From contig NC_014751.1 of assembly GCF_000183365.1 (NCBI RefSeq), positions 682,001 through 746,000 of the forward strand: a stretch of 64,000 nucleotides of DNA, in the 5' to 3' direction. How positions within the stretch are numbered: the stretch's first letter is position 1; every line of letters starts with the position of its first letter. The translations under genes and the position numbers were made by a program. This DNA is from Mycoplasma leachii PG50 (GTDB lineage Bacteria; Bacillota_I; Bacilli_A; Mycoplasmatales; Mycoplasmataceae). Below, piece by piece: positions 8,862-18,928 of the stretch. The notes below the pieces were generated by a model. That model worked only from the letters and a program-made list of their open reading frames with translations, was not told where the DNA came from and ran no database searches.

Positions 8862-9731
8862 TTATTTTGCTTTACCTGGAGTTGTTCCATCAGCTTTACC
8901 TGGAGTTGTTCCATCAGCTTTACCTGGAGTTGTTCCATCAGCTTTACCTGGAGTTGTTCCATCAGCTTTACCTGGAGTTGTTCCATCAGCTTTACCTGGA
9001 GTTGTTCCATCAGCTTTACCTGGAGTTGTTCCATCAGCTTTACCTGGAGTTGTTCCATCAGCTTTACCTGGAGTTGTTCCATCAGCTTTACCTGGAGTTG
9101 TTCCATCAGCTTTACCTGGAGTTGTTCCATCAGCTTTACCTGGAGTTGTTCCATCAGCTTTACCTGGAGTTGTTCCATCAGCTTTACCTGGAGTTGTTCC
9201 ATCAGCTTTACCTGGAGTTGTTCCATCAGCTTTACCTGGAGTTGTTCCATCAGCTTTACCTGGAGTTGTTCCATCAGCTTTACCTGGAGTTGTTCCATCA
9301 GCTTTACCTGGAGTTGTTCCATCAGCTTTACCTGGAGTTGTTCCATCAGCTTTACCTGGAGTTGTTCCATCAGCTTTACCTGGAGTTGTTCCATCAGCTT
9401 TACCTGGAGTTGTTCCATCAGCTTTACCTGGAGTTGTTCCATCAGCTTTACCTGGAGTTGTTCCATCAGCTTTACCTGGAGTTGTTCCATCAGCTTTACC
9501 TGGAGTTGTTCCATCAGCTTTACCTGGAGTTGTTCCATCAGCTTTACCTGGAGTTGTTCCATCAGCTTTAGACTCTTCCTCTTTTTTATCTTCTTTTGTC
9601 ATTTCTGATGGTTTTTCAGAAGTTCCATTATTATTCATTTCAGTATTTGATCTATCACCACATGCAACTACAGCAGCACTAGTTGATGCAATTAAACCAA
9701 CTGAACTTAGTAAAGTTAATAATTTTTTCAT
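8862..9731 (-). CDS. Vmc-like variable lipoprotein with 29 octapeptide repeats
   Basis: A 289-residue lipoprotein: leader MKKLLTLLSS, lipobox VVAC, the shared GDRSNTEMNNNGTSEKPSEM stretch, a short acidic linker, then about 29 perfect copies of the eight-residue unit ADGTTPGK to the C-terminus. The 24-base DNA unit is identical throughout, so copy number should change readily by slippage or recombination and alter the length of the surface protein. No membrane anchor follows; lipid at Cys24 should hold it. The promoter has nine TA units (15-base spacer), one unit short of the 17-base spacing expected for expression. Confidence 0.85.
   Translation of the reverse strand: MKKLLTLLSSVGLIASTSAAVVACGDRSNTEMNNNGTSEKPSEMTKEDKKEEESKADGTTPGKADGTTPGKADGTTPGKADGTTPGKADGTTPGKADGTTPGKADGTTPGKADGTTPGKADGTTPGKADGTTPGKADGTTPGKADGTTPGKADGTTPGKADGTTPGKADGTTPGKADGTTPGKADGTTPGKADGTTPGKADGTTPGKADGTTPGKADGTTPGKADGTTPGKADGTTPGKADGTTPGKADGTTPGKADGTTPGKADGTTPGKADGTTPGKADGTTPGKAK
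8872..9569. repeat. 24-base tandem repeat, about 29 copies
   Basis: The unit (plus strand CTTTACCTGGAG plus TTGTTCCATCAG) repeats without visible change. It is in frame and encodes ADGTTPGK on the minus strand. Confidence 0.95.
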
Positions 9732-9796
9732 TAATTATCCTTTCAAAAAACCGGTTATTTTAGCTACATATTATGTATTCTATATAGCTGAAATTC

Positions 9797-9823
9797 ATTA
9801 TATATATATATATATAATGTCAA
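9797..9823 (-). promoter_or_regulatory. TA-repeat promoter, 15-base spacer
   Basis: TTGACA (9823-9818) and TATAAT (9802-9797) enclose 15 bases; the tract counts nine TA units. One more TA would give 17 bases. Confidence 0.75.
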
Positions 9824-9977
9824 GCACTTAGCAGGGTTTGTCTAAACTTTATAGTTGGAATAAGTTTTGCACTCATTTTCTAGTAAATAACTTATTTTTA
9901 AAAATCTATTTTTAAATAAAAAAATCTTATTATCTATACTTAATCAACTAACTAAATATAAATAATAAGAGTAAAAC

Positions 9978-10802
9978 TTAAACTATTGTAAAAGGACCAG
10001 TTCACTTATAATGATTAGTTCAAAAGTTATTTATTTTAAAAACTGGTATATAAGTTCATTTAATATTTAATGCATAAATTCTAGCTGCTTTAAAATCATA
10101 TTCATACATTTCTAAAGCTGAAGAAACTAGCTTACTAACTTCATCATTATAATATAATTCAATTTTATTTTTAATAATAATAGAAATATAGTAATTAATA
10201 AATAAACATATAATCATAGAAAAACTTAAATAATTAAAGATCATATATTTTCATAATTTGTATAAAAAGTTTATATTCATATTATTTTGATTATTTAAAC
10301 TATTAACTTCAAATACATTTGTAAAAAAATTATAAATAAATAAGAATAGATTTGCTAACATAAATAAACTTAACATAATAATTAAAAAAGTAGGAATAGT
10401 TAAAATAGTTAGTCTATAAACTTTTAATAAACCATCTTTTTTAACTTGCTTTGCTGAAATTCATAATCTAGAAATTAAATAATCTAATTCATAACCAACT
10501 GATTCAAATATACGTTTACTAATAATAATTTGTTTTTTATTTTTATTAATATTTTTAAAAACTTTAATCATATTATCAGTATCAGTATAAATAATTTCAT
10601 AATCAGTTAAATTAAAGATAATTTGAAATTGTCTAATTGCTTTATTAATATCTGTTGAATTAATTACTAAATTACTAGAATTAATAAAAGGTACTTGGTG
10701 ATTTAAATAACTTCTAGTAGTTATTAAATAAATTAATAGAATTAAAAAAATAGTTAAAGTATTAACTATTAAAAGTATGAAATTAGCTAAACTAAAGCTC
10801 AT
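9978..10802 (-). CDS. Membrane protein of unknown function (YugP-like layout?)
   Basis: A 274-residue protein with TM segments near residues 5-27, about 125-155 and 178-200, and a soluble loop between the first two. The order of segments and a VNSTDINKAIRQF region recall YugP-type zinc metallopeptidases, but the HExxH motif expected of that family is not visible (IFESVGYELDYLI stands in that region). It may be a degenerate relative or unrelated. Three or more TGA codons are read as Trp. It stands alone between the Vmc array and yebC. Confidence 0.55.
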
Positions 10803-10891
10803 AAAATCACCTGACTTAATTATTTAATTTTTAAACTTACTAATATTTTATTAGTATTATTTATTAATTATCTAATATTTGTAAATAAAAA

Positions 10892-10909
10892 AGTTGTATT
10901 TCTACAACT
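10892..10909 (-). terminator. Terminator overlapping the yebC stop
   Basis: AGTTGTA and TACAACT pair over a four-base loop. The stem includes the yebC stop codon region. Confidence 0.65.
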
Positions 10910-11615
10910 CAGCATTATGATAGACGTTTTGTACATCTTCTAGTTCATCTAATTTATCTAATAAAGTTTGTAATTGCAATTTAATTTGCTCATCTTTAAT
11001 TTCAATTCTTTTATCAATTGGAATAGCTCTAATTTCTGAAATTAAATACTCATCAATATTTAATTTATCTAATGATTGTTTAACACTATTATAAGCTTTA
11101 AAAGGAGCATAAATAATAATAGTTTCATCTTCACAAATTAAATCATTGATTTCTACTTCATCACTCATTAAAGCTTCTAAAACTTCATCTTCTTTTTTAT
11201 TTTTAAAAGCAAACATTGCTACATCTTCAAATAAAAAACTTACTTTTCCATCTGGATTACCTTTATTTTTATTAAAAGTTTCTCTAATCATAGCAGCTGC
11301 TTTATTAACATTACTTGTTAAAGTATCAACTAAAATTGCTACATTATTAGGTCCAATACCTTCATACCTATTAGATACATAATTTTCAGCATCTCCACCA
11401 GCAGCTCTTTTAATTGCTCTTTCAATTACATCTCTTGGTATTTGATTAGCTTTAGCTTTATCAATTACGGATCTTAAAGCTAAATTTGAATTTGGATCAA
11501 TTCCACCTTGTTTTGCAGCCATATAAATTTCTTTTGCTGCTCTTCCATTTGCTGCAGATTTTTTAGCAGCAGTTTTAGCCATTGAAGCGGCTCTTACTTC
11601 ATGTGCTCTTCCCAT
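10902..11615 (-). CDS. YebC/PmpR family protein (TACO1-like)
   Basis: A 237-residue protein of standard length. The N-terminal MGRAHEVRAASMAKTAAKKS and the block DPNSNLALRSVIDKAKANQI are hallmarks of the family. Members have been described as transcription regulators, and more recently as helpers of ribosomes at proline-rich stretches. It starts 11 bases after the stop of the deoxynucleoside kinase gene, with an AGAGGT ribosome site between, so the two are one operon. No unusual features. Confidence 0.93.
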   Translation of the reverse strand: MGRAHEVRAASMAKTAAKKSAANGRAAKEIYMAAKQGGIDPNSNLALRSVIDKAKANQIPRDVIERAIKRAAGGDAENYVSNRYEGIGPNNVAILVDTLTSNVNKAAAMIRETFNKNKGNPDGKVSFLFEDVAMFAFKNKKEDEVLEALMSDEVEINDLICEDETIIIYAPFKAYNSVKQSLDKLNIDEYLISEIRAIPIDKRIEIKDEQIKLQLQTLLDKLDELEDVQNVYHNAEL

Positions 11616-11625
11616 ATTAATACCT

Positions 11626-12243
11626 CTAATTTGGATTTTTCATTGAGTTTAATTTATTCATAATTAATTCTATTTGAGTTTTTACATCTAATTCAGCATC
11701 AACAACAAAAAAAGGAAAATTATAAATATTTTGTTTGTAAAACTCTTCATAGTTTTTATTTAAAGTTTCTCAATACTCATCACCAATTAGCAATTCTTCA
11801 GCTCTTCCTCTTTTTTTTATTCTACTAATTGCAGTTTTAGTTGAGACTTTTAAATAAATAACAATATCAAAGTTTAATTTGTTTTCAGGAATCTTTAAAT
11901 TTTCTAAAACAACATTATTATAAAATTCAATATAAGTATTATAGTCAATTTGATCAACATTATTTAAATCATAATTAACTTTCATAAAAATAGGATCTTC
12001 TAATAAAGTTCTATCAAAAATAATATTTTCTAAATTTTTTGCTTGTTTTAATTGTTTTGATCTAGCTGTTAACATATAAATTTGCATTTTAAAAACAGTC
12101 TTTTTTAAATCTTTATAGTATTGTTCAAAATAAGGATTTTTTTCAACTGGTTCTTTAAAAATCTCATAGCCTAGTCTTTTACTAATTTCTTGAGAAATTG
12201 TTGATTTTCCAGCTCCTACAGTACCAAAAATTGCAATTTTCAT
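11626..12243 (-). CDS. Deoxynucleoside kinase (deoxyadenosine/deoxyguanosine type)
   Basis: A 205-residue kinase with P-loop GTVGAGKS at residues 7-14, a FDRTLLEDPIF block (the family's DR(T/S) motif) and an Arg-rich lid, ISRIKKRGRAEE. It phosphorylates salvaged deoxynucleosides, which matters in a mycoplasma that cannot make nucleotides from scratch. M. mycoides has a characterised deoxyadenosine kinase of this family; identity with that enzyme is inferred. It lies between rluB and yebC with short gaps. Thymidylate kinase is less likely given the DRTLLED motif. Confidence 0.85.
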
Positions 12244-12253
12244 AATTTCTCCT

Positions 12254-13012
12254 TTATTTTTTATTGTTTTGTTTTAAAGAATGATAAATACCATAAAGTT
12301 TTTTAATTTCATGAATTTTTAACTCACGATATTGACCTGGTTTTAAATTATCTATTTCTAAAAATTCAATTTTAGTTCTTTTTAGTTTTAAAAGTTGAGC
12401 TTGAATAGATTCAAACATTTTTTTAACATGATGTTTTTTACCTTCATTAATAGTTAGTTCTACAATTGAAACATTTTTTAATTTATCATATTTTACTAAT
12501 TTAGCACTATAAGCTTTTGTTAAATAATTATTATCAATATATACACCTTTGATTAGTTGATTAACTTGTTGTTTACTAACTTGGCCTTGACAAAGACCTT
12601 GATATGTTTTTAAAAACTCATACTTTGGATGCATTATAAAATTAGATAATTCTCCATCATTTGTCATAATTAATAAACCACTTACATCATAATCTAAACG
12701 TCCAACTGGATAAACTCGATGGTTTAAATCTTTAAAATAATCAGCTACTGTTTTTCTTTTTTTAGGATCATACATAGTAGTTAAAACTAATCTAGGTTTA
12801 TAAAATAAATAATAATATTTTTGATTATTTGAATCAGATGTTACTAATTTATTATCTATAATAATTTCAGCTTTAGGATCAATTTTTACTCCTAATTTAT
12901 TAATAATTTGATTATTAACTTTAATTCTGTTTTCTAATATTAATTTTTCAGCAGTTCTTCTTGAACAATATCCTCTACTACTAATGACTTTTTGTAACCT
13001 TTCTAAGCTCAT
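12254..13012 (-). CDS. rluB: rRNA pseudouridine synthase, RluB/RsuA family
   Basis: A 252-residue protein. An S4 RNA-binding domain (RLQKVISSRGYCSRRTAEKL) leads into the catalytic domain with PVGRLDYDVSGLLIMTNDG, where Asp of GRLD is the nucleophile. It converts uridine to pseudouridine in ribosomal RNA, probably the large subunit. I chose ATG 13012 because AAGGAG lies just before it; an in-frame ATG nine codons earlier has no ribosome site. It follows scpB, from which it is separated by a terminator-like hairpin. Confidence 0.88.
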   Translation of the reverse strand: MSLERLQKVISSRGYCSRRTAEKLILENRIKVNNQIINKLGVKIDPKAEIIIDNKLVTSDSNNQKYYYLFYKPRLVLTTMYDPKKRKTVADYFKDLNHRVYPVGRLDYDVSGLLIMTNDGELSNFIMHPKYEFLKTYQGLCQGQVSKQQVNQLIKGVYIDNNYLTKAYSAKLVKYDKLKNVSIVELTINEGKKHHVKKMFESIQAQLLKLKRTKIEFLEIDNLKPGQYRELKIHEIKKLYGIYHSLKQNNKK

Positions 13013-13026
13013 TTTTCTCCTTAAAA

Positions 13027-13052
13027 AAACCAATAACAAAAGTTACTGGGTG
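13027..13052 (-). terminator. Hairpin after scpB
   Basis: CCAATAAC pairs with GTTACTGG around AAAA, with A and T runs on both sides. It lies between scpB and rluB. Confidence 0.6.
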
Positions 13053-13085
13053 CATTTTTTATATTATCAAATAAAACAAGTAATA

Positions 13086-13721
13086 CTAATTATTTTGATT
13101 ATCTAAATTAAAATCTTCAACATTACCATACAAATCAACTGCTTGTTGAGCTTGTTTTTGTTCGTTATTGTTTTGGATTGCTTGTTTAATATCTTGTTCA
13201 CTAATTACTGGCAATTCTTCAATTCCGCCTTTAATATTAAAAACTTTAAAAAAGTTATCAGTAATTGCATACAAATTACTTCTATTATTTTCTAAATCTT
13301 TACCAATTACTTTAATTAATTTTTTTTCTCTTAATTTATGAAGTTGATAACTACAATCAACATTTCTAATTTCTTCAATACTTTGTTTTGTAATTGGTTG
13401 TTTATAAGCAATAATTGATAAAACTTCTATAGTAGAATGAGATAATTTTTTATTTTCATTATATTGTTCTAATTTAGCAAAATATGGGTGTAATTCAGGT
13501 TTTGTTTGTAATCTGTAATTATTTTTTTTATAAGTTTGAATACAAAAAGCAGTAGATTGGTCAGCTAAATATTTTTTGTTTAACTCAATTATGATTTCTT
13601 TAATTTCAGTTGGCTTTAAATTTTCTAAAACAGATTGAATATCTAATAAAGAAAGACCATCATCTCCATAAATAAATAATAACCCTTCAATAATAGCACT
13701 ATATTGTAGATTCATTTGCAA
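13086..13721 (-). CDS. scpB: Segregation and condensation protein B
   Basis: A 211-residue protein with two winged-helix domains. The block SHSTIEVLSIIAYKQPITKQSIEEIRNVDC is diagnostic. It works with ScpA and SMC in chromosome compaction and segregation. The start overlaps the 3' end of scpA by 23 bases, so the pair is translationally coupled. The Gln/Asn-rich tail after about residue 180 is typical of mycoplasma versions. Confidence 0.92.
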   Translation of the reverse strand: MQMNLQYSAIIEGLLFIYGDDGLSLLDIQSVLENLKPTEIKEIIIELNKKYLADQSTAFCIQTYKKNNYRLQTKPELHPYFAKLEQYNENKKLSHSTIEVLSIIAYKQPITKQSIEEIRNVDCSYQLHKLREKKLIKVIGKDLENNRSNLYAITDNFFKVFNIKGGIEELPVISEQDIKQAIQNNNEQKQAQQAVDLYGNVEDFNLDNQNN

Positions 13722-14535
13722 TCACCTCTAATTGTTGAGTAATTAAGTTTTCATTTTTGATTACTTCTTTTCTTAAACAAACATAAATACGTTCATCTCT
13801 AGTATCGATTTCTAAAATTTGATATCTAACTAAATCTAGAATCGCTAAAAAAATAACAATAAAGTTTTTTAAATTAAACTCTAAAATTTCTAACAATTCT
13901 TCAAGTTTTCACTCTTTTAATTTATTTGAAGTAACTTTATTAACTATATCTAAAATTACTTCATGAACAGATAAACTTGGAGTAGTTAAAGTTTGATAAA
14001 TTTCAGTTTCTAAATCAAAATCAGCTTGATAGTTAAGTGATTTTGAATTAGTAACTACATTATAAAAAATTTCTGTTAATTTATCTAAATCTAGATCATT
14101 TAAGTCAATTAAAGGTTCAGGGTTTTCAAAAATTAAATCTTTTTTAAATGTTTGTTTTGATTTTTTTTTAGAAAAAGTTTGTAAATAAACTTCTTGAGCA
14201 TTAAACAATTGATCAGAAATCTCTTTTATTTGATTGTATTGACTAATTTGATAAACTAAATCATCATAATCAATTTGATCAACTTGTTCATCTTTTTGGT
14301 CTTTAACTAATAAGTATCGAGATTTTAATTCAATTAGTTGAGAAGCAATAATTAAATATTCACTAGCTATTTCTATATCTAGTTGTTGGTTTTGTTTAAT
14401 ATATGCTAAGTATTGATTAACAATTTCTAATAAACTTAATTCAACAATATCAAGTTTTTTTTCTTTAATCATTAATCACAATAACTCAATTGGTCCTGAA
14501 AATTGGTCAATTGTTAATTCTTGTCAGTGTTTCAT
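13699..14535 (-). CDS. scpA: Segregation and condensation protein A (kleisin)
   Basis: A 278-residue kleisin. The start MKHWQELTIDNFSGPIELLW matches the family's FxGPLDLLL motif that binds the SMC neck. The middle is acidic and variable; the C-terminal winged helix is in the last 80 residues. TGA codons at three places are read as Trp. It forms the SMC-ScpAB complex with the gene that overlaps its end. An uncharacterised 253-residue gene lies directly upstream. Confidence 0.9.
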
Positions 14536-14544
14536 TTTTTCTTT

Positions 14545-15306
14545 CTATAAATTATTTGAATTAATTTCAAGTAATTTATTAATATCTTTGTTTGTCTTAA
14601 AATCTAAAGTAATTTGAATAAAAATCCTACAAATAATTATAAATAAACACTCTAATTCAAATACTAAATTTACTAAATAATCTAAATTATCTAAATTAGT
14701 TTTTGTTTTTAATAAATGATTAAATAATCAAGATTGGTCTAAAAGTTTGAAAAACTGTTCACTTCTGTTTTGTGTACCTCTAGTTTTATAAAAAGCATAG
14801 CTTAAATTAGTAAAATCATTAATAAATATATATTCTTTGTATTCTTGTTGGTTTGGTTTTAAATTATAAGCTAAGTTTAAAGTATTAATAATTTTATTTA
14901 ATTGATTAAAAATATTAAACATATACAAATACATACTAGTTAAGCTATGTAATTCAGAATTTTCTAATAAATATTTTTGATTTTGATCATCATAAAAACT
15001 ATATTCTAAACTTTGTTTTATATAAAATAACAAAATTGGGTTTAACTTGTCAAAAATATCAAAATTAAAAAAAGCTCTTCTTGAAAATAAAATTGCTAGT
15101 AGTGTTTTTAATAAGTACAACAAGTAATTAAACTGCTCGTTTTGATTAATTAAATTAGTTTTTAAACTTTCTTTTAATAATAAATCATCTATAACATTTG
15201 TTAAATAAATACAAATGTCAAACAATTGCTCTTGAGAAAGTTCTTTTTTTTTACTTAATTTAATTAGTTCATTTAATTTATTAGTAATTAATTCATATTC
15301 ACTCAT
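14545..15306 (-). CDS. Hypothetical protein next to scpA
   Basis: A 253-residue, Leu/Ile/Asn-rich, largely helical protein with no recognised motif. It starts MSEYELITNKLNELIKLSKK and ends ten bases before the scpA ATG, so it is co-transcribed with scpAB. There is no signal peptide; some amphipathic helices (about residues 60-110) could touch a membrane. A role linked to chromosome segregation is only suggested by position. Confidence 0.75.
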
Positions 15307-15317
15307 AATATTTCTCT

Positions 15318-16820
15318 TTATTCTCTTATTAATCTAGTTATCATTTTTTGTTCTATGTCTTTTTTTGCTAAATTTATCATTTTTAATTTAATATCTTTTA
15401 GATCATTATATTCAGCAATAATATAATTTGATATTCAAATAAATGTTGCTAGATAAATTCCTAAAATATTAAAAATTAATAAACAACAAATATAATAAAC
15501 ATTTCTAATTTTATTAATAAATAAACTATTTTTATTAATATCAGTATTATTAATAATTTCAAATACTGATTTAAAAATACTAAATATTCCAATATTATTA
15601 ACTTTACAAATACTAATTATTAAATATCAAACTGATAAAGTTAAAAACACAACTGTTAAAAAAATAGATAAAACTGAAGTTTTTAAACTTCTATAGTCTC
15701 ACATTAAACTAATACCAAATCATAAATAAAACATTACAAAGAAAAATAAACCAAAAATTAACATCATTATTGTTAGTAAGTAAATATTATGAATAAAAGT
15801 CATTAAAATTACACCAAACATTGTTAAACTAGTTAAAATAGAAACTGATTTAACTATTCCAATCGATTTAACAATTATTTTATAAAATAAATAACCTAAT
15901 AACATTTCACCTAAAATAAAACAAATTCTAAATGATTGTAAATAATTTCAAATATTTAAATTATTAACAGAACTTTGTTTTAGTTTAGCTACTAAAAATA
16001 GTTCAAAAATATCTGATCTAATAATTACATTTACACTTATAATTAAAAAACTCATTACAATTAAACCAATTAAAACTTTATAATCATATCTTTGTAATTG
16101 TTCAATAATCTCATCTTTATATTTAACTACTTTAGTTTTTCTTTCTTTTATAAATATCGAAACAACTAAACAAGTAAATAAACAAAATAAACTTAAAACA
16201 AAAATTGGTCAAGTTGTAAAACTAGTTTGATTAGATATTAAATTTAAGTTTAATAAACTATAAATTTGATAACTTATAAAACTTGCAAAACTAACAACAA
16301 ATCCAGCTTTTATACTACTAAAAACTGGAAATAATCTTTCATTAAATTGTTCATTAAAAAATAAAAAATAAATGATTTGACATGAAATTCCAACTCCTAT
16401 AAATAAAGTTATAAAAATAAGAGAAACTATATTTATACTAGATAAAAAAGCAATCATTATACTTATAAAACAACTAAATAAACCAATTCAAATTCAAATT
16501 CTTCTACTTTGTAGTTTTAAAGTTAGTCATAAAGCTAGTGGATTTAAAATAGTAGCATATAAAAAATAACTAGTTAAAAAAAGTAAAACAGTAAGTATTG
16601 AACTTGGTAAAGTTTTTAAAATTGGTGAATCAACACTATTTGTAATTATTTGAATTAAAAAGTTAATAACTATTCAAAAACTACTAATTTCAAGATAAAA
16701 TAATCCTTTTTGTTTAGAAATACTATTTTTATAAAATAAATAAATAGCAACAATTAGTCAAATAATTATTAATAAAGGATTTACTATATATAAATCTCAT
16801 CTAAACAACTTATTCACCAC
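15318..16820 (-). CDS. Multi-pass membrane protein, MFS-like layout
   Basis: A 500-residue protein with about 11-12 hydrophobic segments in two halves, split by a charged loop near residues 205-235 (FIKERKTKVVKYKDEI). The layout fits a major facilitator type carrier, but no substrate motif is seen. The frame opens at GTG 16820 or GTG 16817, because a TAG lies four codons upstream and no ATG is available; AGAGAAG is a weak ribosome site. Many TGA codons are read as Trp. It precedes the 253-residue gene and scpAB on the same strand. Confidence 0.7.
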
Positions 16821-17059
16821 TTCTCTAATTAACTATTTATATTATAAATAAAAGCATATAAATAAAATTTAAAATTATCTATAAAAACTAAGTTTTATAA
16901 ATTTAAAAAAATTTTATAAATAATTAATAATTATAAGCTAAAGTTTATAAAAAAGAATTTTACTTTGAATTTAAGAAGTGTTATTAAAAAACGCAAAAAT
17001 GTTTATTATTAAAATACTACTAGAAAAACTAAAAAATTTTTTAATATATCATAAAAAAA
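16821..17059. other. AT-rich gap without a gene
   Basis: No frame with a start and ribosome site was seen on either strand. It should contain the promoter of the membrane protein gene and the end of the helicase transcript. Confidence 0.6.
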
Positions 17060-18604
17060 TTAAAAATCAAAGGTTCTATTTTTATATTTAGTTGTTGGTT
17101 CACTAAATTCTTTAATGTTTTTTATAAAAATTTCTTTATTATAGTTTTGACGTTTTTTTATAGAATCTAACATTGATTGTTCTAAATAATTATCTTGTAA
17201 AAATATATAATAAGTAATTGTATTTTTAGCTCCAATACGATGATTTCTTTTTAAAGCTTGAACATGATAACCATAAGTTGTTAGAGAAAATAAAATAGTT
17301 TTATCATATTCTTGCCAATTGTTTCCTGTTGATCCAGAAAAATAATTTGCAATAATTACACGTTTTTTATTATTAGTCTTATTCTTTTTATCTAAATTTA
17401 AATATTCTAAATAATTAATGATATCTTTTTTATTACCATTTCAAATATCAATTTTATAATCTAGTTTTTTACAAATTTTATAAATTTCATCAAACTCAGG
17501 ATCGTAATTATAAAAAATAATGTAATTATCACTTTTATCAATTAAAAGTTGTTCTAGTTTATTTAATCTTGAATAATCAAATCAATAATAATCCTTACTA
17601 TTACCTTGAAATCCAATTGAAATTTGTCTAGTTCTTAATCATAAAGATGCATCATCACTAGCTATCCATTTATCATCAGGATAGCTTAAGTTTTTATAAT
17701 ATGGGTTTTTAATAAGATTTAATTCTCTTGGCTTATAGTCTGATTTAATATTATTTTTATTACAAAAGTTTAATAAATCATATTCTGTTACTTTTTTATT
17801 TGTAAATAATTCAAATTCATTACTAATTGGTAGTTTTAAACCAATAAAATGTTGTTTTGGTAAATATATTGTTGGAATATTTTTAGTAGTTAAAGCAAAT
17901 TGATTAATTAATTGTTCTAATTGTTTTATATTTTTATAACCATTAATTTTATAAACTTTACGATAGGCGTTATTAAATTGAGTTTTAATACAAAATTGTT
18001 CTTCAAAATGATATCTACTCATTTTTAAACCTAAAAATTTCAACTGATTAAACATATCAATAGCTCCAGTAGTTTGCGGAGTTCCACTTAATAAGTATAA
18101 ATAAGTTTTAAAAGTTTGTTTTTGAACTAAATCAATAAAATTTTTAATACCAATTGAAATTAAAGCTCTTGAATTTTTAATATTTTGGCTTTCATCAAGA
18201 ATAATAGCTATTTTTTGATTTTTATGTATATTAACAAAATCAGATAAATAACTAAAAAAGTTTTCTTTATTAATATTTAATAAAAATGAATGATAATTAA
18301 TGATAATCGCTTCTTTTTGATTATTATTAAAACTGGCATTTTTTAAGTTAGTTTTTAAATAAACTTTAAATTTTAAATCATTTTGTAAATAATTTGTAAA
18401 ACTAGCGTCTTGATCAGCAGTTTCTAAAGTTTTACTTCTACTAGCAATTACAATAATTGCATCAACTTGATTAATTTCACAAAAACCTAAACTTAAAATT
18501 GTTTTTCCACTACCCATATCTAAAAACAATCCTAACTGATTTTTATGTTTATTTTTAATAATCAATTCTTTTTGCCAATCAAATAATTTATTAAAAATTG
18601 TCAT
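17060..18604 (-). CDS. SNF2-like superfamily 2 helicase
   Basis: A 514-residue protein. Motif I is DMGSGKT (29-35), motif II DESQ in IAIILDESQNIKNS, motif III SGTPQTTG. The second lobe contains the SGSTGNNWQEYDKTILFS and QALKRNHRIGAKNTITYY blocks that match motifs V and VI (QxxGRxxRxGQ-like). This is a compact SNF2/DEAD-like translocase without extra domains. Such proteins are common in phage and in mycoplasma genomes; here it stands among housekeeping genes. Partner and role unknown. Confidence 0.82.
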
Positions 18605-18643
18605 AATATATCCTTAATTTCATAATATAATTTCACTAATAAA

Positions 18644-18670
18644 AAAACAAGTAATAAAATACTTGTTTTA
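18644..18670 (-). terminator. Terminator after the YneF-like gene
   Basis: AAAACAAGTA pairs with TACTTGTTTT around ATAAAA. The stem overlaps the end of the gene. Confidence 0.75.
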
Positions 18671-18913
18671 TTTTGCTTTTTTAATAGCATTCATTGTTTT
18701 TTTAATATCAGCTTCAGATGGTTTTCTTCCCATGCTCATATACATAGATCTAATTTGTTTTTCAGTAATTGGTGGGTTTTCTTTTAATTGTTTTTTAACC
18801 ATATATCTAGTAATTACAAACCCTAAAATTAATCCAATAATAATTGCTAGAATAATTACACCAATTAGCATTCCAGCTAACTCACCATTTGAAAAAGTTT
18901 TTGTTAATAACAT
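18668..18913 (-). CDS. YneF-like small membrane protein (UPF0154)
   Basis: An 81-residue protein with one N-terminal membrane helix (residues 13-35, LAGMLIGVIILAIIIGLILG) and a short basic cytoplasmic tail containing ENPPITEKQIRSMYMSMGRK, the family signature. Function is unknown in all bacteria. It lies 15 bases after transketolase and is probably in its operon. Confidence 0.9.
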   Translation of the reverse strand: MLLTKTFSNGELAGMLIGVIILAIIIGLILGFVITRYMVKKQLKENPPITEKQIRSMYMSMGRKPSEADIKKTMNAIKKAK

Positions 18914-18928
18914 TAAAATTTCTCTTTT

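Noticed and set aside
8872..9569. CRISPR-like periodic array
   Set aside because: Units are contiguous 24-mers with no spacers, in frame in a coding region, and no cas genes are nearby. The same holds for the 30-base array at 52.9 kb.
8831..9831. Long frames of perfect repeats on the other strand and frame across the 24-base array
   Set aside because: Any 24-base unit without stops stays open in several frames. Only the minus-strand frame from 9731 has a leader, lipobox and ribosome site.
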